Source of the DNA: Balneolales bacterium
GTDB lineage: Bacteria > Bacteroidota > Rhodothermia > Balneolales > Natronogracilivirgulaceae
Length of the DNA stretch: 38,038 bases
Direction of reading: 5' to 3'
Assembly: GCA_007135115.1 (NCBI GenBank)
Contig: SLJN01000395.1
Coordinates: 1-38,038 of the forward strand
In this document: one piece after another, positions 7,904 to 18,041 of the stretch
How positions within the stretch are numbered: the first letter of the stretch is position 1
Layout of the letters: each line of letters opens with the position of its first letter
The notes under the pieces: model-generated
The model's input: the letters and a program-made list of their open reading frames with translations, nothing else
What the model was told of the DNA's origin: nothing
The model's database searches: none
Program-made: the position numbers and the translations under genes

Positions 7904-10900
7904 TTAGAAATTGATTTCAATTCCGCCTTCCAGAGTACGCGGTTGCGGAAAATAGGTTTGTCCACGATCGAAAACCTCCGGATCAAGCCCGGGGTACTCC
8001 GTCCAGGTAACCATGTTTTCGCTTTGTACGAAGACGGTAGCCGCGCCTAAGCCCAACCTGTTAGCGAGTTCTGCTGGCAAGGCGTAGTTCAGCTGTACGT
8101 TTTTCAACCGGATGTAGGAACCATCAAACAGTCGGCGGTCGGACCATGCGTTGTGATCGGTTCCACCAGGAAATGCACCCTGATTGTAGGCTTTCGGGAT
8201 ATCGGTAACCTGACCGGGCTCGGTCCATCGATTCAGCATATCCGGCGAAAGTACCCGACCACGGTGTGGTGCGAGGTGGAAGTTTGAATACTGCTCATCA
8301 AGGATGGTGCTGCCGTATTCATACTGGAAGAGAATATCCAGTGATACCGGTCCGTAGGAGAACTCATTACTCCATCCGCCGTAGTAATCCGGCATCATAC
8401 TGCCGGCAGCGAAATAGTCAGCTGTTCCAACAGAATAGGTCAGTTCACCATTTTGATCATACCAGAGTGCCCGGCCGTCAGCGGGGTTAACACCGGCATA
8501 ATTTCGAACCCACCATTGATGACGCTCATCACCGACGATGATTCTTGAAGCTGCTACGTTGGGGTCACTCATCCACTCCTGCTCACCTTCAAGCTCCAGT
8601 ACTTCACTTTGCTGGAAAGTGATGTTAAAGTCACTGGCCCACATGAACCGGCCGGCGTCAACAAGTACACCACCAACTTCAATTTCTATACCTTCATTAC
8701 GTACGATTCCGACATTTTCCATAATGTCGCTGAATCCACTATCCGAAGGCAACCAGCTTTCAAGCAGCAACTGCTCATTATCGGTTCGGTAGACACCGAC
8801 ATTACCGTAAAGCCGGTTACCTAAAAAAGCGAAGTCAACAGCCAGGTCGGTAGTCGCGGCCTGCTCCCAGCTTAACATGGCATTACCCAACTGCTGTGGA
8901 CGCAATCCGGTATTTCCCATATAAGTTCCGCCGGAACCGAACAGAGCTATTGAAGCGAAGTCACCGATATCGGCATTACCAGTAATACCATAGCTCACTC
9001 TCGGGCGAAGTTCATCCAACCAGCCGACATCCTGCATGAAATCTTCACGAGCGACATCCCAGGCAAGAGCACCAGAGTAGAACATTCCCCAGCGCTGATC
9101 TCCTCCGAATCGGGAGTGCCCGTCATAGCGCAGGTTTACGCTACCAAAATAGCGACGGTCGTAATTATACTGAAGTCTGGTAAAACCACCTGCAGTAGTG
9201 TATTCACTTGTTCTACCAGCTACGGCACTTGCCACACCGGCAAGGTTGAGCTGACCTAAAAGCGGGTTGGGAAGTTCTTCACCAGTAGCCGAATGGAAAT
9301 TGTAATCACGGTGACGATATTCTACACCAGCAAGTGCATTGAAGTTATGAACATCATCAAAGGTTTGACCGTAATCAGCTACAAAGTTACCGCTGTAGTT
9401 CTCGGTTTCTCTTGTTCGCTCCAATACTGATCCGCCATAAGCACCATATCGTGGAATGCTCGGATTGTTGTACCGGCGATCTCTTGACATGCGATAGTCA
9501 ACATTTAACTGTGCACGCACATCAAGATTTGGAGTTACCCTGTAGGTACTTGCAAGGTTGGAAACCAACTGAAATTCCCGGCCTACACGCTCTTCTTCGT
9601 GTAGCAACTGAACAACATTATAGATAGCACCCGGCACATCCTGTGTATAGGTACCATCATCTTCATAAATGGGGAAGGTATGACGAAGGGTAACCCCACC
9701 GTGAAACGGGCTGTTAATCCAGTTTCCACCGGTCTCTGCCTGACCGTTCATAACCGAACGGGAAAGACTGAGATTCGTTTCAAATGAAAGGCGATCGGAG
9801 GCTTCATGTTCAACATTTGAACGCAAAGTCATTCGATCATAATAGGAACTGTAAAAAGTTCCCTGATGATCTTCATATCCACCCGAGACAAAGAATCGAG
9901 TAGTCTCAGTTCCCCCCTGGGCAGAGAGGCTGTACCGCTGATTATAACCCGGCCGGGTCATTCCACCGAACCAGTCATAAGTTTGCACATCATCTACGGA
10001 TTCGGCACCAGGAGAACGATATGTCTCGAAAGCACTTTGCCTTGCGGATTCAATATCCTGGCCGAGGTCTCGTGCACGGTTTTCGTAGGCTTCCATCATA
10101 AAATTCACGAAATCCGGGCCTTCCATATAATCATACTCGCGATGGAGCTGATGGACACCGCCCCTTACACTTGCTGTAAAGTTCGTTACGCCTTCCTGGC
10201 CGCGACGGGTAGTAATCAGAACCACTCCGTTGGCACCCTGGGCGCCATAAATAGCAGTTGCCTCGGCGTCGCGAAGTACCTCAATGGATTCAATATCGGA
10301 AGGGTTAATACCACCGAGAACATTTGAATTGGTCGTGGCTATGTTAGACCGGAAATAATCTTCAATTGGCACTCCATCGACAATAAATAGCGGAGAGTTA
10401 CCACTATGAATAGATCCTATACCTCGAATACGGATATTGGCTGCCGCTCCTGGTTGACCACTGGAACCGACAAACTGGGTTCCGGCAGATTGCCCCTGCA
10501 GAGCCTGATCCGGGGTCTGAATGGTTCTTCCGCGAACACGTTCGCCACGTACAGAAGAAATCGCCCCGGTAACTTCTCGCCGCTCACGAATTCCATATCC
10601 GGTAACAACCAACTCATCAAGTCCAAGAGCATCGGGGACAAGCTCAACATTGAGTGTTGTCATTTCACCATCTGTAATGTCAACAGATCTTTCCTGCTCT
10701 CTGTAACCAACAAATGAGAAGATTACGGAATAACTGCCGGGTTCAAGACCTGTTAGTTCATAATTACCCTCAGCATCGGAAGTAGTACCGACCTCGAGAG
10801 CATCTATTCGAACAGTTGCCCCCGGCAACTCCTCACCATCATCTGCATCATAAATAGTTCCTTGTACACCGGTTTGCTGTGCAAACGCAGTAAAAGGCAC

Positions 10901-10951
10901 TATTATGAACAAAGCGAGTACTACAAGGAGGCTTGTAACCTTTTGTAACAT
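7904..10951 (-). CDS. SusC/RagA-family TonB-dependent outer membrane transporter, copy 1
   Basis: A 1015-residue TonB-linked transporter. It has a signal peptide ending TAFAQ (about 1-25) and a carboxypeptidase-regulatory-like domain (about 27-110, with GVQGTIYDADDGEELPGATV). Next comes the SusC-type linker LDELVVTGYG. The plug carries QALQGQSAGTQFVGSSGQPG, IRIRGIGSI, FIVDGVPIE and IEVLRDAEATAIYGAQGANG. A long beta barrel ends in a terminal Phe (GGIEINF) suited to BAM insertion. It works with the SusD lid to bring a ligand across the outer membrane using TonB-ExbBD energy. It begins the first trio; about 700 AT-rich bases lie upstream. The paralogue at 14063-17098 shares the whole architecture, indicating tandem duplication. 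Confidence 0.95.
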   Translation of the reverse strand: MLQKVTSLLVVLALFIIVPFTAFAQQTGVQGTIYDADDGEELPGATVRIDALEVGTTSDAEGNYELTGLEPGSYSVIFSFVGYREQERSVDITDGEMTTLNVELVPDALGLDELVVTGYGIRERREVTGAISSVRGERVRGRTIQTPDQALQGQSAGTQFVGSSGQPGAAANIRIRGIGSIHSGNSPLFIVDGVPIEDYFRSNIATTNSNVLGGINPSDIESIEVLRDAEATAIYGAQGANGVVLITTRRGQEGVTNFTASVRGGVHQLHREYDYMEGPDFVNFMMEAYENRARDLGQDIESARQSAFETYRSPGAESVDDVQTYDWFGGMTRPGYNQRYSLSAQGGTETTRFFVSGGYEDHQGTFYSSYYDRMTLRSNVEHEASDRLSFETNLSLSRSVMNGQAETGGNWINSPFHGGVTLRHTFPIYEDDGTYTQDVPGAIYNVVQLLHEEERVGREFQLVSNLASTYRVTPNLDVRAQLNVDYRMSRDRRYNNPSIPRYGAYGGSVLERTRETENYSGNFVADYGQTFDDVHNFNALAGVEYRHRDYNFHSATGEELPNPLLGQLNLAGVASAVAGRTSEYTTAGGFTRLQYNYDRRYFGSVNLRYDGHSRFGGDQRWGMFYSGALAWDVAREDFMQDVGWLDELRPRVSYGITGNADIGDFASIALFGSGGTYMGNTGLRPQQLGNAMLSWEQAATTDLAVDFAFLGNRLYGNVGVYRTDNEQLLLESWLPSDSGFSDIMENVGIVRNEGIEIEVGGVLVDAGRFMWASDFNITFQQSEVLELEGEQEWMSDPNVAASRIIVGDERHQWWVRNYAGVNPADGRALWYDQNGELTYSVGTADYFAAGSMMPDYYGGWSNEFSYGPVSLDILFQYEYGSTILDEQYSNFHLAPHRGRVLSPDMLNRWTEPGQVTDIPKAYNQGAFPGGTDHNAWSDRRLFDGSYIRLKNVQLNYALPAELANRLGLGAATVFVQSENMVTWTEYPGLDPEVFDRGQTYFPQPRTLEGGIEINF

Positions 10952-11657
10952 AAATTAACCCTTATTTAGTGGTTATGATTGAATTAAGACCGGATGAGTC
11001 ATTAGTATTTATCCACCAATATGACCCACCAGTCATGTTTGCTGTGAAATCGTCCTAATTATATACTTGACCATTGCCACATGTATTCATGTACTACAGC
11101 CATCTGTCCATTTACCTCTAAAAAACCAGCTCCTAAGCATTGACTACACTTAAGAAGCCATCCAAATCAGCACTTTGATGTGAAATACCAGCACACATTT
11201 TTACCTTATCTTTAACTAACACCCAAAACAAAGTGATTTTTGTAACAAAATTCCAACATTTTTTTTCAAAAAATTAAATATATGGAAACATATTTTTACA
11301 TTATATGCTTAACCTACTGCGCCCCTTTCTTATACGTATTTTACTTTTATATGCCTTTATATTAACCCTAACTAATCGGCCTATTTTTCTCCTAACCAGC
11401 TCGCTTTATAGATGTTAGGCAAGTCAACATCTACCTTTACGGGGATTATTTTCTTGATGAGTTTGCTGTAGCAATCTGGTTTTAAATAAATATCGTCGCT
11501 TTTCTCCGGACTAGTTTTAATGACGATACAAAAAGCTTGAAGTGCCCCTCTCAATAATTTAACTGATTACAGCCCTACGCCTTTTAACAAGTGTTATTCA
11601 TCCGGGGTTGGGCAGTTTTACATTCATCCTTAAAATGATGGTACTGAATAGATCGGC
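10952..11657. other. Long AT-rich non-coding gap upstream of SusC copy 1
   Basis: About 700 bases with no convincing gene. It should contain the promoter of the first trio. A TATAAT hexamer reads on the minus strand at 11058-11063, about 110 bases before the SusC start, but no good -35 partner is seen. AGGG lies about 9 bases before the SusC ATG. Nothing else is recognised, including no open frame with coding-like composition. Confidence 0.4.
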
Positions 11658-11696
11658 AAAAAAAAAGCCGCATCAGTACAAGACCGATGCGGCTTT
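11658..11696 (-). terminator. Intrinsic terminator of the second SusC-SusD-lipoprotein trio
   Basis: On the minus strand AAAGCCGCATC and GATGCGGCTTT form a perfect 11-bp stem with an 11-base loop, followed by a run of nine T. A smaller hairpin (AGGAGTT at 11700-11706, AACTCCT at 11711-11717) lies between it and the lipoprotein stop at 11738. Confidence 0.92.
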
Positions 11697-11737
11697 ATCA
11701 GGAGTTATAAAACTCCTATGCATGTTGGTTATATGCT

Positions 11738-12595
11738 TTATTCAAGCTCCTGGCATGCGACCAGATCATCACCCAGAAATCCATCGTCGAATACTTGAAC
11801 ATGGATTTCATCATCTTGATATAACCGGACGTCTACTTCCGTATCGACAGAAGCACTGTTTTCGTCTTCACCGGTTTCAAGGTTGGGATAGTCTCCTTCG
11901 TCGCCTACCACGCCGTCTTCTGAATCACAGTCACCATAGAAGACACCCCATGAGTAGGTTTCTTCTTCTGCGAGGTCACTGAGATTGATTTCAGCGGCAA
12001 ACATTTCATCAGCAGTATTACCCTGAATGTCTACGCTACCGCTTACATCTTCGTAATCCTCAGTTCCCTCAAGTTCAGCACTGAAAGAAACCTCGTCTTT
12101 ACTCATGTAGATCGTAAAGTAGCTGTAGTTGGCCGCAGCTTCCAGATCATCACTGTCTTCAAGCTCCAGAACTAACGTTTCTTCCTGATCATTTTCGAAA
12201 TTATCCGAGAGGATTTCGATTTCGATTTCTCCGAAGCTTTCGTTAGCCGGTATGACGGCAGGACTATCGGTGTGCAGTTCAAAATGAACACCCTCTTCTG
12301 CAGTTGTTTCCTCACCGCCACCTGATTCGGTTATGGTGAAGTTTACATCCCGGTCGTCACCACTTTGTCCGGAAACCAGACTCAAGCCGACTTCGTGGTC
12401 AATGGCTTCTTCTGAATCCGGATTCATAGTGACCGTTTCGGTCCAACCCTGGCCAATATGAGTCTCAGAGAACTTCACTTGCGGTGGACCGTCATACGTT
12501 TCATCGCCGTCATCGAAGCATCCTGTTACCAGCAACGCAAGAATAACGGTTGAAAATAATGGCGTTAGAGTTTTTGCTTTAATCATGCTATGCAT
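11738..12595 (-). CDS. SusCD-associated two-domain acidic lipoprotein (Calx-beta-like plus SOD-like barrel), copy 2
   Basis: A 285-residue paralogue of the lipoprotein at 5520-6353. The lipobox is VTGC (Cys26 from ATG 12595, Cys23 from ATG 12586). The N-terminal half again looks Calx-beta/DUF4843-like (EEGVHFELHTDSPAVIPANE, IEILSDNFENDQEETLVLEL). The C-terminal half is the best conserved part between copies: GTEDYEDVSGSVDIQG, TYSWGVFYGDCD, GDYPNLETG, EIHVQVFDDGFLGDDL and VACQELE. The GDC and VAC cysteines and the VFDD segment fit the Cu/Zn-SOD fold without its histidines. It starts 6 bases after the SusD stop, so it is tightly coupled, unlike copy 1. Probable role: accessory surface lipoprotein of the second SusCD complex. 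The fold assignment is an inference from motif spacing. Confidence 0.75.
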   Translation of the reverse strand: MHSMIKAKTLTPLFSTVILALLVTGCFDDGDETYDGPPQVKFSETHIGQGWTETVTMNPDSEEAIDHEVGLSLVSGQSGDDRDVNFTITESGGGEETTAEEGVHFELHTDSPAVIPANESFGEIEIEILSDNFENDQEETLVLELEDSDDLEAAANYSYFTIYMSKDEVSFSAELEGTEDYEDVSGSVDIQGNTADEMFAAEINLSDLAEEETYSWGVFYGDCDSEDGVVGDEGDYPNLETGEDENSASVDTEVDVRLYQDDEIHVQVFDDGFLGDDLVACQELE

Positions 12596-12601
12596 TGCGT
12601 A

Positions 12602-14044
12602 TTAATATTCAGGATTTTGCTGAATTTCAGGATTGTTTTCCTCTTCGGTTTCCGGAATCGGAGCGATGACTCGGAAGTCATCATACGGAACCGGACTTTC
12701 TCCTTCAGCTTTGGGAATTTCGGCATATCGTCCTTCGCCTTCTCCACCTCTTCTCTTGAGATCAAAGAATCGGTGTCCTTCAAAAGCGAATTCGCGACGA
12801 CGTTCGTCCATAATCTCATCGATTGCTTCATCATAAGAGCTGGTGCTGGTTTCATAACCTCCACGAGCTTCCTGTACAGCGTTCAGGTAATCCACACCAC
12901 CCGATACATCGCCCTCTTCAACCAGGGCTTCTGCACGAATCAGATAGAGTTCGGGATATCTGATCAGCGGAGTGTTGTCAGTATGAGGACCGCGACTTTG
13001 ACTGTACTTGACAGTGAAGGTATGTCCGCCTTCTTCATCATACAGATCAAGTCGTACGTCATCTTCATCATAAAGCTCCATGAGATTATCAGCTGCCATC
13101 AAGTCGTGCCACTGATAAGGAAGAATAATCGGCGCAATGGCTTCATTCACACCGGGACTTTCTGTATCCGGATCAATGGAAAGCTCAAAAAGAGCTTCAT
13201 CGCTTGGATGCCCCTGAAAGTCACCCGCATATTCTTCCGGATCTACAAACTCAGCACCGGCAGCATTAATTGCATTTTCCGCGTGAGTAGCAGCCTCATC
13301 CCATTGTTCTGCGTAGAGATAAACTCTTGCCAACAATGCATGAGCCGCTTCATAGCTTACGTAATAGGGATCTCCGCGATCATTACCTTCGAGAAATTCG
13401 ATGGCATCAAGCAAATCCTGCTCGATTTGATCGTAGATTTCCTGAGTCGTAGCTCGCGGACGTTCGTCAGCTGCTTCAGCATCTTCGGTTGGCTCTGTTC
13501 TCAGTGGTACTGAAAGACCTTCCTGCTCACCGGACTCATCATACATAGGATGATTCGGCTCGTAGCCATACGTCCGTGCGAAATCATGATAGGCATACGC
13601 TCTGTTGAAAAGAGCTTCACCGATCAACATTTCAGCTCGGGCAAGATCAAATCCGTCATCGTCGCCTTCCTCATCGATCATCTCGTTGAGAGACTGGACG
13701 ACGGTATTACTTTCATTGATCAGGGTGTAACCGGTATTCCAGAAGTTGATATGTGCTCCGGTTGCATTAACGGCCTCACCGGAAAATCTTCCCGATGGGT
13801 CCGGATGCAAATAGGAGTTATCAGCCAGAATTTCCGGAGCGAGAATGAGCTGCTGTCCGTACCTGAATTCGCTCTGAAGGCGATTGTAGATGGAGGTAAC
13901 AACCGCATCTACTCCTTCCAGATCTTCAAGAGCCACTTCCGGCTCAACCTCTTCAACTGGTTCGGTATCCAACAGGTCATCGCAGCCTGTCAGATAACCG
14001 ACCATAAAGATTGCTATTAAAAAAGTTAAAATTCGATTCTGCAT
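12602..14044 (-). CDS. SusD/RagB-family nutrient-binding outer membrane lipoprotein, copy 2
   Basis: SusD-family protein of 480 residues from ATG 14044. That start is favoured because ATGAGG (GAGG about 11 bases upstream) precedes it and it gives a clean lipoprotein signal ending LTGC at Cys21. An ATG at 14062 directly abuts the SusC stop and would add six residues. Family marks include DDLLDTEPVEEVEPE, YNRLQSEFRYGQQ, YPELYLIRAEALVEEGDVSGG and RRREFAFEGHRFFDLKRRGG. It is very acidic, consistent with a saline habitat. It is the paralogue of the SusD at 6462-7871 and serves as lid for the SusC encoded immediately upstream. Confidence 0.93.
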   Translation of the reverse strand: MQNRILTFLIAIFMVGYLTGCDDLLDTEPVEEVEPEVALEDLEGVDAVVTSIYNRLQSEFRYGQQLILAPEILADNSYLHPDPSGRFSGEAVNATGAHINFWNTGYTLINESNTVVQSLNEMIDEEGDDDGFDLARAEMLIGEALFNRAYAYHDFARTYGYEPNHPMYDESGEQEGLSVPLRTEPTEDAEAADERPRATTQEIYDQIEQDLLDAIEFLEGNDRGDPYYVSYEAAHALLARVYLYAEQWDEAATHAENAINAAGAEFVDPEEYAGDFQGHPSDEALFELSIDPDTESPGVNEAIAPIILPYQWHDLMAADNLMELYDEDDVRLDLYDEEGGHTFTVKYSQSRGPHTDNTPLIRYPELYLIRAEALVEEGDVSGGVDYLNAVQEARGGYETSTSSYDEAIDEIMDERRREFAFEGHRFFDLKRRGGEGEGRYAEIPKAEGESPVPYDDFRVIAPIPETEEENNPEIQQNPEY

Positions 14045-14062
14045 AAAATACTTAAACCTCAT

Positions 14063-17000
14063 TTAGAAGTTGACTTCAATTCCGCCAAGGATTTGACGCG
14101 CTTGTGGATAGTTACCCTGGGTTCGCTCAACTGCTTCCGGGTCAATTCCGGAGAATTCAGACCAGGTGGCAAGGTTTTCACCCTGAGCAAATACACGTGC
14201 GCCACTTATGCCAATAGCTTCCACAAGTCTTGGTGGTACCTGATAACTCAGCGTAATATTCTTCAGGCGGATATAAGAACCGTCTTCGATATTACGGCTG
14301 GAAAGCTGTCGGTTACTGCCACCACCAGGGAATGTATTCTGGCTGTAGAGTCTTGGTACATCGGTTTCATCACCAGGTTCACTCCAAGCATTGTCCGGTA
14401 CATCAGCAACCATGTTTCGGTTACGTGAAGGATCTGCCAGGAAGAAAGCTACCGTGTGATTAAAGAGGTCAGCACCGTAGTCATACTGGAAAAAGATGTC
14501 GGCTTCAAAGTTGCCGAAGGTGAAGCTGTTAGCCCAGCCACCGTAGTAATCGGGAAGATAAGAGCCCAATACCGTATTATCAGAAGCTCCTGGGTTATAG
14601 GTGATCTCGCCATCTTCGTCATACCACATGGCACGGCCATTGGAAGAGTTTACACCTGCGTATTCAGGTCCCCACCATACATAGTACGGCTCACCTAAGC
14701 GAGTGTTCTGATCAATGGTTTCCTGGCCGTCTGCCAGTTCAACAATTTCATTATCAAGGAAACTGATATTGAATTCGGTATTCCAGACAAAATTACCGCG
14801 ATCTACTACGATACCGCCGATGTCGATTTCAATTCCGCGGTTTCGTACCGTTCCGACATTTTCTGTGATATCGTTATAACCACTGTCTCCCGGCAGAAAG
14901 GCATCAAGCAGTAAGTTTTCATTGTCTGTCTGATATACATCAACTTCACCGTAAAGTCTGTGGTCAAACAACGCCCAATCAATACCTAAATCAACAGTTC
15001 GGGCTTGCTCCCAACCAAGATCAGGATTACCGAGTTGTTGAGGCCTTACACCTGGGTTGGCCTCATAAGAGCCACCTTGACCGTAAAGGGTTCGGGAAGC
15101 AAAGTTATCGATATCGGCATTACCGGATATACCATAACTTACTCTGATTCGCATTTGATTGAGGGACTCAATGTCAAGAAAATCTTCCTGAGCAGCATCC
15201 CATGCCAATGCACCGGAGTAGAACAAGCCCCACTGGTTGTCGGCGCCGAATCTGGAAGAGCCGTCGTACCGGACGTTACCAGTTACGAAGTAACGCTGAT
15301 CGTAGTTATACTGCAACCTTGAGAATACACCACCCAACTTAAAGGAGGAAACGGTACTGTTTGCAGTCGTCGGGTTAGCAGTTAACGCCAGTGTGCTGAA
15401 TGCCGGACTGGGCAGACCTTCACCTCGGGTGTTAAATACAACCAGATCCTGCTCTCGATATTCACCACCCAGCGTACCGGTTATTGTGTGAACATCGTCA
15501 AATGTTTCACGATAGTTGAAGACCTGGTTAGTATTCCAGTTGGTAGTTCTGCGATTCGATTCGGTGATACCTCCACCATGATTCTGCAGATACTGGAGAA
15601 TACTTGGATTATCAAAACTACGATCGAATACATTTCGATGGTCAACACCCCAGGAGGAACGGAAGGAAAGATTATCGGTAAGCGTGAAGTCACCGGCAAT
15701 ATTACCAACAATACTTAGCGTATTACCGATTTGCTCACGCTCCTCAAGTACCTGAAGGTTGTTATAACTAATACCACCTCGGATCTCCGGATTATAAGAT
15801 CCATCATCCAGAAAGATCGGGTCGTTCGGTCGTGTCAGAACACCACCGTGGAACGGACTATTAATAAAGTTTCCGCCTTCGGCAGCTCCTTCCTGAAGAC
15901 TGCGTGTAATAGATACATTGGTCTCCAAAGTAAAGAAATCAGAAAAATCATGATCCAGATTCGTTCTGAGGTTCAGGCGGTTGTGGTTGGTTCCTACAAC
16001 AGATCCTTCGTGGTTCAGGTATCCACCTGAGATGAAAAACCTGGTGTTATCCGAACCACCTTGTGCTGAAGCCTGAACGCGACTAACGATACCACTTTGC
16101 AACATGGCATCCTGCCAGTCATAGGTTTCAGCTTCAGAAGGATCCGCTACACCTAATCCGTAGTCATCGAGCACGTCTTGGCGGGCCGTTTCGGGATCAT
16201 TGCCTAAATCCATAGCACGATTAGCGTAGGCTTCCTGCATGGTTTCAAGCCATTGTTCAGAGTCGAGCAGGTCATATCGATCAACTTGCTCATTTACACC
16301 CAGCTGAGAGGATACCGTGAATTCGGTTTGATCATCATGACCGCGGCGGGTTGTGATTAAAATCACTCCGTTAGATCCCTGAGCTCCGTAAATAGCCGTT
16401 GCTTCGGCATCTTTCAGGATCTCCATGGACTCAATATCCGCGGGATTGATAGATGACAGGAAGTTTGCGGCACCGTGTGTAGATGTACCGAGATCATCGG
16501 GCCCTGAATTGTCCATCTGAACACCATCCACGATTACCAACGGATCGTTTCCTGCCGTGAGCGAGCCAAATCCGCGGATTCGAACTTGCTGAGCTGCACC
16601 GGGCTGACCACTCTGGCCAACAACCTGTACACCAGAACTTCGCCCCTGAAGTGCCTGGTCAGGACTTGAAATGCTTCGACCCCGGAAGTCCTCGCCTCGT
16701 ACAGAGGAAATGGAACCGGTCACCTCTCGTCGCTCCTGAACAGCATAACCGGTAACAACCAGTTCGTCGAGACCTAACTCTTCAGGACGGAGTTCAATTT
16801 CAAGTGAAGTCAATTGATCCTGGGTAATTTCTACCTCAGTCTCATAAGTTTCATAGCCGACAAATGTGACTCGTACTGTATATGTACCAGGTTCCACATT
16901 ATCGATCTCGAAATCACCTTCAGGACCGGTAGTTTGGCCTTGTTCCGTCTCTTGAATAAGGACGGTAGCACCTACCAGCTCTTCTTCGGTTTCCGAATCG

Positions 17001-17098
17001 ATAACAGTACCTTGGATCCCGGTTTGCGCTAACGCAAGACCAGGTAACAAAAATACAGCACACAGCAACGTCGCCATGTGTTTAACTTTTTGTAGCAT
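14063..17098 (-). CDS. SusC/RagA-family TonB-dependent outer membrane transporter, copy 2
   Basis: A 1011-residue transporter parallel to copy 1. It has a signal peptide ending LALAQ, then a regulatory-like domain beginning GIQGTVIDSETEEELVGATV. The linker is LDELVVTGYA. The plug motifs are QALQGRSSGVQVVGQSGQPG, VRIRGFGSL, VIVDGVQMD and MEILKDAEATAIYGAQGSNG. The barrel ends GGIEVNF. Compared with copy 1, the plug and barrel boundaries are conserved while the barrel loops differ, which suggests related but not identical ligands. It is the first gene of the second trio; a 1.26-kb non-coding gap precedes it. No strong Shine-Dalgarno is seen (AGGT just before the ATG). Confidence 0.95.
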   Translation of the reverse strand: MLQKVKHMATLLCAVFLLPGLALAQTGIQGTVIDSETEEELVGATVLIQETEQGQTTGPEGDFEIDNVEPGTYTVRVTFVGYETYETEVEITQDQLTSLEIELRPEELGLDELVVTGYAVQERREVTGSISSVRGEDFRGRSISSPDQALQGRSSGVQVVGQSGQPGAAQQVRIRGFGSLTAGNDPLVIVDGVQMDNSGPDDLGTSTHGAANFLSSINPADIESMEILKDAEATAIYGAQGSNGVILITTRRGHDDQTEFTVSSQLGVNEQVDRYDLLDSEQWLETMQEAYANRAMDLGNDPETARQDVLDDYGLGVADPSEAETYDWQDAMLQSGIVSRVQASAQGGSDNTRFFISGGYLNHEGSVVGTNHNRLNLRTNLDHDFSDFFTLETNVSITRSLQEGAAEGGNFINSPFHGGVLTRPNDPIFLDDGSYNPEIRGGISYNNLQVLEEREQIGNTLSIVGNIAGDFTLTDNLSFRSSWGVDHRNVFDRSFDNPSILQYLQNHGGGITESNRRTTNWNTNQVFNYRETFDDVHTITGTLGGEYREQDLVVFNTRGEGLPSPAFSTLALTANPTTANSTVSSFKLGGVFSRLQYNYDQRYFVTGNVRYDGSSRFGADNQWGLFYSGALAWDAAQEDFLDIESLNQMRIRVSYGISGNADIDNFASRTLYGQGGSYEANPGVRPQQLGNPDLGWEQARTVDLGIDWALFDHRLYGEVDVYQTDNENLLLDAFLPGDSGYNDITENVGTVRNRGIEIDIGGIVVDRGNFVWNTEFNISFLDNEIVELADGQETIDQNTRLGEPYYVWWGPEYAGVNSSNGRAMWYDEDGEITYNPGASDNTVLGSYLPDYYGGWANSFTFGNFEADIFFQYDYGADLFNHTVAFFLADPSRNRNMVADVPDNAWSEPGDETDVPRLYSQNTFPGGGSNRQLSSRNIEDGSYIRLKNITLSYQVPPRLVEAIGISGARVFAQGENLATWSEFSGIDPEAVERTQGNYPQARQILGGIEVNF

Positions 17099-18041
17099 AG
17101 GGACCTATAGATTATTATTTAACTGATTGGAATAAAGCAAGGCACTATCCAAATCACCACTATAAAGTTGTAAGTGGCTTAAGATGATAACCTTACAGTT
17201 ACGTTTCATTCTATCGTTAATATGCTTAATCAAACCAAGCCGGTTAGACAAGCACTGCCAAGGATTAGCACGGATTCATTTGTTAATGATATCTCAATAG
17301 ATATCATAAGCTTCCGACAATGCACTAATCCAACACTAACAGATTACTAACAAGTGCATCAATAGTATCAAATAACCTGTTGTTTTTCAAAGGCAATTAA
17401 CACATTATACAATGTTTTACAGCAAGTTTTCATCAAGATATTTTATGCAAAATCCACCTGCTTAAATGGCATTTTTTTTACAAATATCCAGCATAAATTT
17501 ACATAATCCGGGACAACCCTCTCTTTTCTTGTCGGACAATTTTGTTGACAATGATCAAATCCAAAACCTAATCAAATATTCAAATCATTGTCCACCATTC
17601 ACATATACATATTCCAAAATGTAACAACCAAACTCTAAAAGCCCTTTAACAGACGTAACATATAGGAATTGAACGTTTACACTGCTAAATATAATTTGGG
17701 GCACCCCTTTTAGATTATCCACTAAAACTCAAAGAAGCAGAATAGGTTATAATAATTTTCTGATCTTTTCCATCCTTTACAACTTATTGGAAGCTAGAGT
17801 AACATAGCAACTGAATTAACTTAGCCATCATCTGTTTAATTACAGCAATAAATCATTAGACGCTTACAAAATATTTAGATTAATTATCGTCATTACACTT
17901 AGTAAAACATTTTATAAAATTGTTTTACCCAAACCTCATTTTGTTACATTCATAAATATATAATGTAAAGTTTTATGTAGCAGTGTCGTATTAAAATTTT
18001 ATATATTATTTGTTAATTCGGCAGCTCACAAAGTCGATTAT
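17099..18041. other. Long AT-rich non-coding region upstream of SusC copy 2
   Basis: About 940 bases with no plausible gene. It must carry the promoter of the second trio near its left end, which I cannot place. Two inverted repeats are visible at its right end: GTAAAACA (17902-17909) with TGTTTTAC (17921-17928), and TTACATT (17944-17950) with AATGTAA (17962-17968). In such AT-rich DNA they may be chance or operator sites. Confidence 0.35.

Noticed and set aside
12590-13513. 307-codon open frame on the plus strand opposite SusD copy 2
   Set aside because: It lies inside a clear SusD gene in antisense. Its translation is rich in Phe, Ile, Ser and Cys, as expected from the complement of acidic codons, and it has no family motifs.
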